In this document: positions 12,801-24,495 of the stretch, piece by piece
Layout: the number at the start of each line of letters is the position of its first letter
How positions within the stretch are numbered: the stretch's first letter is position 1
NCBI GenBank assembly: GCA_019722365.1
Contig: JADFUC010001431.1
Location: forward strand, 104,854 to 168,853
Reading direction: 5' to 3'
DNA length: 64,000 nucleotides
DNA from: Lithospermum erythrorhizon
Lineage: Eukaryota; Streptophyta; Magnoliopsida; Boraginales; Boraginaceae
The notes under the pieces: model-generated
What the model saw: only the letters and a program-made list of their open reading frames with translations
What the model was told of the DNA's origin: nothing
The model's database searches: none
Program-made: the position numbers and the translations under genes

Positions 12801-15800
12801 TTCTCACCATCTGTAGAGATCCTGCATGGTCTATGACTAGCTTGTCTCATTGTTAGACAGATCTCATGACGTCTAAAATGGTGTGCAGATGCTTTTTCAC
12901 ACAAGTCAAATGCTTCTTATATGCATGTGGTAGTAAACACCTTGATTAAAGTATATTATGCAGCTTTGTTGCCAAAGATTATTTTCATCCTCTTGAGTCT
13001 CTGCTTCCTGTGCAAGCGAAACACGGAGTACACATAAAGGACCCTAAGTGCCACTCTACCTCTAGATCAAGAAATGTTAGAATTATTTTGGCTGCAGATT
13101 ACCTCTATGATATATCCTTACGTATATGTTTTGTTTCCTTCATTGTTGATTGCCTTTCTACTGAAATCATTGTTGAACACGATACTTTGTTGCATAGTCA
13201 TTTTGTTTATGACTATTTTTCTCGCTTTCCAGATTAAGATCTGAAATATCTTTACCAATCATGAAAGAATTAGTCCCGCATTATCTTCAAGATGGTGGAA
13301 AGGTAAACTTTTATTAGCCTTCCTTAGCTCTGCCCTCTCTCTTTACATGAATGCCCAATTACTACCTTTATCCAATTCATTTTTTTTTAATTAGTAAATG
13401 GCCAACAATTGATCTACATTCAGAAAATATCTTATCTGTGTCGTACCTTTTTCAACAGTTTTACTAGTAGATTCTGTAAATAACCTTCTCTTTTATTATT
13501 GAACGTTTCGTGTGTTTTTACTTCGTCTTGTTACTGTTTTCACCTTAGATGAATATTCATATATCATATGTAGTCCTAAGTTCCTACTATTCATTGTGTA
13601 TCATTTAAAGGAGAAGCTGGATTTCCTGGAGGATGGAAAAAATGTGTTCAGGCTTCGGTTACGACTATGTTCATCATTATACCCTGTCAGTGAGCGCATT
13701 AGGGATTTTTTCCTTGAGTATGATAGGCACATACTTCGAACAAGTCCACCTTGGGGATCTGAGCTTCTTGAGGTACACTTTCCTGTCACTTGTAGTTTAT
13801 GTCACTACTTATTTGTCACTCTCAGTATTCTTTGACTATGTTCTTTTTAGCCTATACTATCACTTCTCGTTTCATCCTACCATCATTTAAACATCATCTG
13901 ATTATGAAAATTTTAGATAGGAAATTACATTAAGCATAATTAAGTGAATGGATTCCAGTATTTTGAAGTATGTCAGCCCTTGTCACTGTGGTACTTTTTG
14001 TTCTCCGACATTTGTCATAGATTTTACTCAACGAAAAGGACAGAGAGAGAGAATTGCATCTCTGTAGATTATAAGTCTGGCTGGCTCAATCTTGGTGGGG
14101 ACCAAGTGCCAAAATACGGATTGCGGCCCCTTTACAAGTGAATTTTAATGGTGCAAAACATTATGCAATGATGATTTTTTTGTTGATTAATTCTAATATA
14201 CTATTATGAAACAATAATAATATGTTGATTCATTTAACTTCGTTGCCCTCTCGTGCCCAAGGCCCTGTGCGGTTGCACAACATCCTAAACATTGGCGCTG
14301 CTATAGTTGGTTGTGCAATACTTCCAATGAATCAAGTCCTTATTCATCTTAGAAACCACAATTAGTTAGTAACAGATGGCCATTATATCTCTAACATGGC
14401 AACAAGGCCTAGTTTTAGTGAAACAACAATGTAACTTCGAAGGGAAATATTTCAATTTCGTATAAAATGACAAAATTGCCTCTTTTAGTTAGAAGGATAT
14501 TCAAGTAGTAACTACGATTAATACCTTACACGATGATCTTCTCGTGGTCCGTCCTTTCTTTCATTCTCTTGTTTTAATTTTTTCAAATGTGAACCTTTTA
14601 CTTTACCCAAAATTTGGCCTCAATCAGTTGTATATATTTGTTGCCTCAAATCAAAGAACCGGGCGCTGATAGAGATTGAGCCCTTCAGTTTTGGATAGAG
14701 GAGGTATATAATGTCTGTGAGGAGATTATGAAACTCAGATATGGATATCTGTTTGATGTGTAAGCACTTTGTCTTTGTTTCCAGACAGTTTAGACTAACT
14801 TTAGCACTTCATCTTTGTTTCAAAGTAGCGAGAGAGAAACAGTCTCCCAGCTTTAGTTTATTCAAATTATCGAAGTTGTAATTAATGTCTTTTTTGTTGA
14901 AATTGATATCCAGATTTTCTCAAGATTGTTGTCTCAATATTTTTTTTAATAGTTAAACAGGTTGTTTTTAGAATAGTTTTGAGTTGAGGATGCAATAGTT
15001 CTCTTTTATGTATTTCATGGAGCTAATTGTGAGGACGTCTGCTTCTGAAGTTCAAGACTCCCATCTTCTTTTTTGCAACAGATCTCTGTATTTGTCGAAA
15101 TGCAAAAATTGATTTTCTGGGTACATGACGAGCCAGGGTAAAGTTTTTTATTTTTTATGCAGGCTATAAACAGTTTGAAGAATGTTGATTCCACAGCCTT
15201 GCTTCAGTTTCTTCATCCTATCTTAAACATGCTCCTTCACCTGATTGGAAATGGTGGAGAAACACTTCAAGTAATTAAGTTTCCCATGCTTTTAGATATA
15301 TGGCCTTATATATCCACTTTGTTCTTGTAAAATTTTAAGCTCATAGAAGTAGAAGTGCCTATGGTTAATTTTATTAGATGTGATTTCTCATCTACCCCCT
15401 CCCTATATCCGTTTCATTCATCAGGTTGCGGCATTCAGAGCCATGGTTAACATTTTGACAAGGTATATATCCTCAATTGATAATATGAATATGTGGTGTA
15501 AACGTGTAGTTAGCTACTATATTTCACTATTTGCTGCACATTGCCTGTAATTGACCGAAACTTCTTTGATTGTTTGGCACGAACATCTTGTTTCTTTATC
15601 ACTTTCTGGACATAGCACAATTTCTCTTCTAACGAGATGCAATATAGGGTTCAACAAGAGTCGGTGGATGAAGCAGAGCGGAACGTCTTTTTAGTAAATT
15701 ATGTGGACTATGCTTTTGATGATTTTGGGGGTCGTCAACCGCCAGTATATCCTGGCTTGTCAACAGTATGGGGAAGTTTGGCTCGCAGTAAGGTAACATA

Positions 15801-18800
15801 TTTTACCAAGCTAGAATATTTTAAAGTTCTTAAATTAGAATGCATGTACAATGTTTCCTGTTATGGATGCTATAACATTAGCTGCTCCTTTGAGCAGCAG
15901 TAATCTCTTGGAGAAGTTATAGCAGACGATTTAAACTGTTGGTCAGTTATGTTGAATTATTAGTTCCGTGAAAAATCAAATGAACTGTGAACTGAGCATT
16001 TCTTATATTACAATAGTGGTTTACAAAGCCTTGTATTTGTCACACACTTCTTCTCTTTGTCTCCTAATTCATGCAAATGATATACAAACTCCATGAATGG
16101 TGTATGTTTTTATTTGACACCAGTTTGCATTGTAGGCTAAAGGCTATCGCGTAGGGCCTGTTTATGATGATGTATTGGCAATGGCTTGGTTTTTCCTTGA
16201 GCTAATTGTCAAGTCAATGGCTTTGGAACAGACTCGGTTGTTTTACCATAATCTTCCATTAGGTAATAACTAGTTAAGGGAGTATGCTCCTTTTTAGAAT
16301 CATTTTTATTTTAATATTTAACTATGTCATTTTCGAAAGCTTTCTCCTCATCCATTTACAACCAAATAATGGTAACTCCAGTAACACATGCATTGTTGTT
16401 ATGGTAAAGTTTGGAGTTAATTAAATATGCTAAAGCGCCAGTTTCAGAATCACACATATCAGATTGTTCATGGGGGATATCTCTCTCTTAGATAATCCAC
16501 TTAGAGTTCATTAGTTTTTTACCTTCTGTTAAATTGGTTCTCCTTTTCCTTTGGGAAACAGGTGAAGAAATTCCGCCAATGCAATTGAAAGAAAGTGTGT
16601 TCAGATGCATAATGCAACTATATGACTGCCTTCTAACAGAAGTTCATGAGCGCTGCAAAAAAGGCATGGCCTTAGCTAAACATTTAAACAGCAATCTGGC
16701 TTTCTTTTGTTATGATCTCTTGTCCGTTGTTGAGCCTCGCCAGGTCTTTGAACTGGTATGCATTCTGAAGACTGTATATGCATGTTGGACATTTAAAGAA
16801 CTTCATTAATTATCATGTTTATACATACATGTCTGGTGCTGTTCTGGTGAATCTGCACATTTAGATTAAATCATTGCATGAAAAGACAAATTGAACACTG
16901 GGAAGGCAGATGGAATTGAGTCGTCCTAAGAACAGGAGTTAGATCATTTAACTTCATCACATTTGTAATTCTTGTTTTATTTATCTTTTCCTCAAATCTT
17001 TTTCTTCTACCCCTTGGCCCTGAGCAGAATAATTCTATAAATTTAATTATTTATCGAATTTGTAAGCCTTCTTTTATTTTTCTTTCCTCTAATCTTTTTT
17101 CTTCCCCTTGGGGTTGAATCTGTTTCAGTTCTTAATCTCTTATAATAGTTTGTTTATTTAAGCCAATAAAATCTTTAGATGGCAACAAAAGATGCATGCA
17201 CCTAAAAATTGAAGATTCTACTTCTAACTATGAAGAATGTGGACAAAAGACAACCTTACCTCAAAAGAATGATTCAGATCTTTCCTGAGAGTCTTACTTG
17301 TTGGTTGGCTTAAATTTCTTTAATATCTAAAGATGGCAAAGTGTTTGATGCTGGTCTGTTTCAGTTGAACTAGTAAGATAAGAATTGATATCAAAGCTAC
17401 AAGTTATAGATTCCTTGTATCAATCTTTAATAAAGGCTGACCAACTCCAGTGCAATCTTTGAAATCTCTTTCCTATGTCCTCCGTTAAGGTTTAATTGTT
17501 TGTGCACTGTGTTGTACAGTTGGCAAGGTTTTACGTGGTCCCAACTGCTTCTTTGAATACTCTGCTCTTTTATGTTGTTCTCTAAAATGCAGAGTTATTG
17601 TAAAAACACCAGGAGTTGATGAGTTGGAATATCCTGCAGGTTTCCTTGTACCTGGACAAGTTCTCTGGAGTGTGTCAGACAATGCTGCATGATTGCAAGC
17701 TTACTTTTTTGCAAATATTATGTGATCATGATCTATTTGTTGAAATGCCTGGCAGGGATCCTTCAGATAGGTAAGAATGGAACATTTGTCATATTATGAT
17801 TCTTCAACATGGTAACTTGATGTTAATGGTGTCTCAATTACGAACCCACATTGCATTTGTTTATGTCCTATTTTATTTTTCGCTACTTTTTCATCACCAG
17901 TTAACATGACATTCTTACTTTTGAAAGAAGGTATCTGCTTAAGGAGAGTGTAAACTTGAATTTGTCTTAACATTTTCATTTGCATACATAATAGACACAT
18001 TTATGCCCCTAGAAAAGGGTAGTGTCTCGGTCTCTGGTTTTGACATTATAACTTATTTCTTGTTCTGTCTTGACACGCCTATTGGGTTGGAGTCCATGGA
18101 ACACCCAAGAGATAGAAGCTAAAGGGAATACAGGTTGAGATTAATATTGTTAACTTTGGATTTATAATTTTTTGAACTTAGAAGCCAAAGATGTAAAATA
18201 TAATGTTTGATAGAACATTGTACTTTTAATGCATTTTCTTGACAATGGTTTTGAGTAACAGAGCGAGCAATTTCATATGTTTATCTGCAAGGAGTATGCT
18301 CCACAGTTTTCAAATAGTCACTTAATACCTTTGATCTTTCAGTTCTTGGGGTCGCCTTTTTAGGGACTATCAATTCTCATTATGACCTTTCCGATCTCCT
18401 AGATCCTAGCCACAAATGCTTGTTTGCATATGTTTGGGTCAAAATATGCATGTGCTGATCTGATATTTAATTTAATTCTTTTGTTTTGGTGATTACTCTG
18501 ATATTGCCTCCCCCACTCTCTTAATTTCAGGAACTATCTTTCTTCTGTCTTAATACAAGAAATATTCCTTACTTGGGACCATGAAGACGTATCCATGCGG
18601 GCAAAAGTAATCATATTTTTAGTGTACCACTTGTTCAAATAATTGTGATCTTGTTCTACATTTTTCTATTTGTTATAAGATTTTTCTTGATTTGACTATG
18701 TGTAGGCAGCTAGGATTCTTGTGGTTCTTCTATGCAAGCACGAGTTCGATTGTCGTTACCAGAAGCCTGAAGATAAATTATATATTGCACAGTTGTACTT

Positions 18801-21800
18801 TCCTCTAGTTGGCCAGGTATATCCACTATGTACTTCACGATGAGTTATTACCTGAAGTCTTTACTTGATGTTTATCTAAATAGAGTTGAATCGAGACGTC
18901 TAATCAATAAGCCGACCCCACTTAGGGAGATAAATCTTAGTTTAGTTTGGTTTGGTTTAACTTAATAGAACTTTAAGTCATGAACATATCTTGACTATCG
19001 AGTTATATTGAAATGATTTCCTGCCTGCACACTATTATCTACGAAGATGAATTTATTTCTCAGTGATGGTGAAGGACGATGATAATGCTGGTTCAACTTA
19101 GATCCCGATATTCGATATAGAGAAACCCCATAAGAAGAAATTATGAGATTATTACCTTTGGAATATATGTTACAGTATTAAATTTTCAACGAGTAAATAT
19201 AGTACAAGACGCGTCTATAATGGACTTCTTTAATTGAACAAAAAATGCATGTCTCTATGTAATGGGTCAATTCGACCTATTAGTCGGTCACTAATCTATA
19301 AATCATAAGCATAGCAAACAGATAATTTGAACCTTGCTATTCTTTTTTTCAAATATTAACAATGGACACCAAATAATCTCAAGACGTAACTACAAGATTT
19401 TTAGCACCGATTTTTAAGTTCAAACATTATTTCAGATTTAGTAGGGACTTCTGTGGGTTCTGAAGAGTTTTTGGTCTGGGAGGCCGAAATAAATCAAAGT
19501 CTAAAGTAGCCATCATGTGTTCATGGGAACTGATTTTCTCATCTACTTCTGCAAGAATATAGTGCCCATGCATGTTTCGGTAACTTATGTACATAGTCTA
19601 TCATCACTAAGCTCACTTTACCTTCAGTTATTTTATGCTCGAATACTGAGATGTTTATTTCATTTAGTTTAATTTTTTTCAATGGCTATTATAATTATTC
19701 TATTTCATACTGGGCAAGCATATAATAATATAATTCTTAAATGATTAAGGGTGTGATACTGTGATCAGAATGCACCTCCCCTGTATATTTTGATTTCCGA
19801 ACTCGAGTTGTTTTAACACAATTTTATTGCAATATGAGATTGCTTTAGGTTTACTTTTGTGGTAGATCAGTTTATAAGGTCAAGTGAGTTTCCTAATTAT
19901 GACATGCATATATTTCATGACCTTATGTCCCCTCCTGAAAGTTGTATTAGCATTATTTCTGTTAAAGATAAAATGATGCTAGTTATAGGTTGCTCTTTCT
20001 TTCTTTCACACTTGTCTTCTTTGTAGCATCTTTAGCAGATTTATAACTGGCTTATTCTTTCAAGTGTGGCGTACACAGATTTTGGACGAAATGCCTGTTT
20101 TCTACAACCTTGGTGCTACAGAGAAGCGTGAGGTGTTGATAATTGTTCTGCAAATAATCCGCAATTTGGATGATGCCTCGCTTGTTAAGGCTTGGCAGCA
20201 AAGCATTGCTCGTACTCGTTTATTTTTCAAACTCTTGGAGGAGTCTTTGATTCACTTCGAGGTTACCTTTTTACCTGAACTGGTTGCTTCTCTTTCTTCA
20301 AGACCTATCTTAAATTAAAGTTATTGCATGATAATGGATCATCTTTGGAGGTTGAACAATTTCATTCTCCAGAGTTGTATATATCAGTTGATAGCATCAG
20401 AGTGTGAACATTCTATCAGCATTAGTGTGAACATTATCAATCTCCATTCTTTTAACTGACTAAAGTAGACAACTACTCTGTAATGGTTATGTTTTGCATG
20501 TCATTTAGATTTTAGACTCATTCTGCACTTTGGTGCCATCATAGAGATACTGCAGTCTTGAAGGTTCACATTAATACTCGATGCATCGCTTTGCAGCATA
20601 AAAAACCTGATGATGCCATGCTCATGGGTAGCAGTTCCCGGAGTATGGTGGGAGATAAACCAGCGTCTCCAAAGTATTCTGATAGACTATCGCCTGCAAT
20701 CAACCATTACCTGACAGAAGCTGCACGTCAAGAAGTCAGAGTATGTTGCAACTTCTCTCTGCTTTGTCCTACATCAAAACATTTACCTAACTTGAATTTC
20801 CATCCTGTCATCTTATACTCCGTATTATATTTCCTTTTTTTAAGACATGATAAGTGAAACTCCTTGATTCAGCCACAGGGAACTCCCGAGAATGGGTATT
20901 TATGGCAGAAAGTAAATTCCCAGCTAAGTTCGCCAAGTCAGCCGTATTCACTTCGAGAAGCTCTTGCGCAGGCTCAGTCTTCTCGGATTGGGGCATCAAC
21001 CCAAGCATTGAGGGAATCCTTGCACCCAATATTAAGGCAGAAGCTGGTATGCATGAAAATCAGGGCATAGTTGATTGTTGCTTGAAATTTTTGTGGACTG
21101 AAACTCTAGCGAATCTTGTTTCTCTATATTGATTATTTATCGGAATTGCATCTTTATATTGCTTATTGCTTACAGTGCCTACACTTGACAATTTCAGGAA
21201 CTTTGGGAAGAAAACCTAAGTTCAGCAATCAGTCTCCAAGTTCTCGAAATTATAGAGAAATTTTCAAGTGCTGCTGCATCCAATAGTATAGCTACAGATT
21301 ATGGAAAGCTTGATTGCATTACATCCATTTTTATGAATATGTTCTCACGTAATCAACCATTGACCTTCTGGAAAACTCTATTTCCTGTTTTCAATAGTGT
21401 GTTTGTGCTTCATGGAGCAACCCTTATGGCAAGAGAAAATGATCGCTTCTTGAAACAAATTGCTTTCCATCTCCTTCGACTTGCTGTGTTCAGGAATGAA
21501 AATATAAGAAAAAGGGCTGTTGTCGGACTCCAGATACTTGTCAGGGTAACTACAAATTCTTCTAGAATGTTTGAGCTCTTTTAATCTTCTCAAACATGAA
21601 CCTGAATTATGATCGAGTTATCTCCTTTGCAGAGTTCTTTCTCATATTTCGTGCACACTACAAGGTTAAGGGTTATGCTGACTATTACACTGTCAGAACT
21701 GATGTCTGAAGTCCAAGTGACCCAAATGAAACCTGATGGGATGCTTGAAGAAAGTGGGGAAGCACGTCGTCTTAGGAAATCACTAGAGGACGTGGCAGAT

Positions 21801-23901
21801 GAGTCCAAGAGCACCACATTATTGACGGACTGTGGGCTCTTAGAAAATTCCTTTACGGCTCTGCCAGAAAAGATGACGGAGAACCGTTGGTCCTGGTCAG
21901 ATGTCAAGTTTGTCTCAGCTAGTCTCATTTTGGCCCTTGATGCCAGCCTGGAGCATGCACTTCTGGCATGTTCTTTAGAGTTTTACCTGCTACAGGCTTA
22001 TGAAGTCTACCTATTAAATATTATGTTGTTTTCTAAATCTTCTTTCTGGCATCCGTTATGACTGTAGACAGGTATGCTGCTGCAGAAAGCTTTTATAAAC
22101 TTGGAATGGCCTTTGCTCCTGTACCAGATCTTCACATAATGTGGTTACTACATCTATGTGATGCACACCAAGAGATGCAATCTTGGGCTGAAGCAGCTCA
22201 ATGTGCTGTTGCTGTGGCAGGGGTCATAATGCAGGTAATGTTGACCCATTGGTGACACTTCTTGTGAGATGATACCATTAAATTGGCGTGGCAATGATAA
22301 TGGCATTTGGTAATCACGGGACCATAGGTGTCTGGAATTTGATTGGTTTTGAATGTGAAGTTACATTAGGCCTCTTTCCATGTGTATTTGGGTATATGTT
22401 ACATGGCATTGATTTGGTATATGAATTTCCTGAAATGCTTTATCTTCCTTTATGCTCTGAATAATAAATATGAACTTATTACTCCAAAGATATCAAGCAC
22501 TGACACTTTAGTATGTATGTGGATCATTACTCTAGGCTCTGGTATGTCGGAATGATGGTGTTTGGAACCTTGAACATGTGAATGCCTTACGGAAAATATG
22601 TCCTATGGTCAGCAATGAGATATCTGCTGAGGCATCAGCAGCAGAGGTTGAAGGTTATGGTGCTTCAAAACTAACAGTTGATTCTGCTGTTAAGTACATG
22701 GAGCTTGCAAATAAGCTTTTCTCTCAGGCTGAACTCTTCCATTTCTGCGCTAGCATATTGGAGCTCGTAATTCCAGTGTTTAAGAGCAGAAGATCGTATG
22801 GACAGCTAGCTAGATGCCACACAACGCTAACAAACATTTACAAGTCTATCCTTGAACAAGAATCAAGCCCAATACCATTTACAGATGCTACATATTATCG
22901 AGTCGGGTTCTATGGTGATAAATTCGGAAAGCTAGACAGAACAGAATATGTATACAGAGAGCCTCGTGATGTTCGGCTAGGTGACATAATGGAAAAACTA
23001 AGTCATATATATGAATCGAGAATGGATGGCACTACATTGCACATAATTCCTGATTCAAGACAGGTTAAAGCTGAAGAGTTGCAGACTGGAGTTTGCTACC
23101 TCCAGATAACTGCTGTTGATCCTGTCATGGAAGATGAGGACCTGGGCAGTAGAAGGGAAAGGATATTCTCACTTTCTACTGGGGGTGTCCGAGCCAGAGT
23201 CTTCGATCGATTCTTGTTTGATACGCCTTTCACAAAAAACGGTAAGACCCATGGTGGACTGGAGGATCAGTGGAAGCGCCGTACAGTGCTTCAAACTGAA
23301 GGATCTTTCCCTGCCCTAGTAAATCGGCTTCTGGTTACCAAATCAGAGTCGTTGGAGTTCTCTCCTGTTGAGAATGCTATTGGAATGATTGAAACCCGTA
23401 CAGCAGCCCTACGAAATGAACTTGAAGAGCCTCGAAGCTCTGAAGGGGATCAACTTCCACGACTGCAAAGTTTACAAAGGATACTACAAGGATCTGTCGC
23501 TGTTCAAGTAAGTCTCTTTTCTTTGTATAACACTACATTTATAGCTAGAACTTCATTCTTTTACTAGGGAGTCTTTGTGTTTCAAGTGTATCTAAATGGG
23601 TATATACCTTTCGTATTTGTTAAAACAATTGCATAAATGTATTCAGGTGAATAGTGGTGTTCTCAGTGTGTGCACAGCTTTCCTCTCTGGCGAGCCTGCG
23701 ACAAGGCTTCGCTCACAGGAGTTACAGCAACTCATTGCTGCTCTCCTTGAGTTTATGGCAGTCTGTAAGCGTGCTATCAGGGTGCACTTTAGGTTAATTG
23801 GGGAGGAAGACCAGGATTTTCACACACAACTCGTTAATGGATTTCAATCACTAACTGCAGAATTATCGCATTACATCCCTGCCATTCTTTCGGAACTCTG
23901 A
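6805..23901 (+). CDS. SPK1: SPIKE1, DOCK-family guanine nucleotide exchange factor for ROP GTPases
   Basis: Thirty exons splice to 5586 nt (1861 aa; Arabidopsis SPK1 is about 1830 aa). Exon ranges: 6805-6888, 7281-7443, 7876-8051, 8096-8208, 8358-8413, 8508-8605, 8933-9070, 9386-9697, 10684-10968, 11265-11432, 11505-11696, 11803-11846, 13233-13302, 13611-13772, 15163-15270, 15425-15462, 15648-15792, 16136-16262, 16562-16755, 17640-17770, 18531-18606, 18706-18816, 20079-20261, 20597-20740, 20873-21046, 21198-21545, 21633-21965, 22049-22234, 22536-23507, 23647-23901. The N-terminal region is followed by a DHR1/C2-like domain (about residues 475-640, with RKRNLFIRVELRKDD), a helical middle, and the DHR2/DOCKER GEF domain (about 1390-1861, ending SHYIPAILSEL). 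SPK1 activates ROPs at ER exit sites and the cell cortex and feeds WAVE/SCAR-Arp2/3 actin assembly that shapes trichomes and pavement cells. No frameshift or internal stop is seen. The only irregular junction is intron 27 (see findings). The ATG follows a leader-intron acceptor. Confidence 0.96.
6918..7103. mobile_element. Stowaway-type MITE in SPIKE1 intron 1
   Basis: The element (6920-7101) starts CTCCCTCCATCCCATTTTGT and ends with the complementary TGGGATGGAGGGAG. It is flanked on both sides by TA (6918-6919 and 7102-7103), the Tc1/mariner target duplication. At about 182 bp, AT-rich and without coding, it is a textbook non-autonomous Stowaway. It lies wholly inside the intron and leaves the splice sites intact. 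Confidence 0.9.
9905..10035 (+). mobile_element. Au-like SINE fragment in SPIKE1 intron 8
   Basis: The stretch with CACAAGCGGGGTAAGGGGGG followed by CTGATTGTACGCATCC resembles the conserved body of plant Au-type SINEs (GCGGGGT...GGGGAAGGGT...TGTACGCAGCC). I see no clear A/B box pair and no target-site duplication, so it is a partial or diverged copy. Confidence 0.55.
11847..13232 (+). other. Large SPIKE1 intron 12 (1.4 kb)
   Basis: It separates a 44-nt exon from a 70-nt exon. It is AT-rich, with no transposon signature or open frame that I can support. The splice borders (CCCA/gtatgt and ttccag/ATTAAG) give the conserved reading frame. Confidence 0.6.
13773..15162 (+). other. Large SPIKE1 intron 14 with possible transposon remnant
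   Basis: The intron is 1.39 kb. Between about 14040 and 14360 the composition changes: GC-richer words such as GGTGGGGACCAAGTGCC and GCCCAAGGCCCTGTGCGG stand out from the AT-rich surroundings, which suggests a decayed insertion of unknown class. No repeat ends were found. Confidence 0.35.
18885..18965 (+). mobile_element. SINE 3'-end remnant in SPIKE1 intron 22
   Basis: The segment AAGCCGACCCCACTTAGGGA followed by TTTAGTTTGGTTTGGTTT resembles the 3' end of TS-type plant SINEs (CCGACCCCACTT...GGGA plus a short-repeat tail). The surrounding intron (18817-20078) is 1.26 kb and is otherwise AT-rich without recognised features. Confidence 0.5.
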
Positions 23902-24495
23902 ACAGCAAACGGATTCCGCTGCAATCAAGCTATCCTGACATCCTGTTTCCATTTTGTTAGATGTTGCGATGTACTAAAACATCTGTAATTATTGTTTGTC
24001 TTGTGTTCATATTTTCGCCTGATTATTTTTTACATGAATGTCTTGGTCACATGTGCTTGTTTTGTTTACAATTGCTGCCAGTCCAACTCTTGGTAGGTGT
24101 AACATGGCTTCTGATTGTTTATTAGGTTTGTAGCTTATATAAGTTAGTTTATTCAGACAGTTTCTTACTGATCTTTAATGTCATCATATTTCAATGTCTT
24201 TCTACACCTATTTTGGAGTCTGACTGCTCTTTCCAAGGAAAACAAGGGCAAGGAAGAGAAGTTTGAACATGTTTTTTTCACTTTCTTACAATCATGAAAA
24301 AGTTTGGACCATTTCCATCAATGGTTGTTAACAAACTTATAGTACATGATGTTTTATGCTTCTACAACTACTTTTGAGTTATAAATTTGATGAAAGATAA
24401 CTATAATAGGCAATTCTATCCTACTATATAAAAAAAATCTATCTTATTATTACAACATATCCTTCCACAGCAAGAAAGATCAGTAGAACTTAATT
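23902..24495. other. Convergent 3' ends of SPIKE1 and the DUF789 gene
   Basis: Only about 590 bp separate the two stop codons. The stretch should contain both 3' UTRs and polyadenylation signals. There is no further coding potential. The arrangement is tail to tail. Confidence 0.6.

Noticed and set aside
21378..21928. Minus-strand frames of 71 and 112 codons inside SPIKE1
   Set aside because: They are antisense shadows of conserved SPIKE1 exons 26 and 27.
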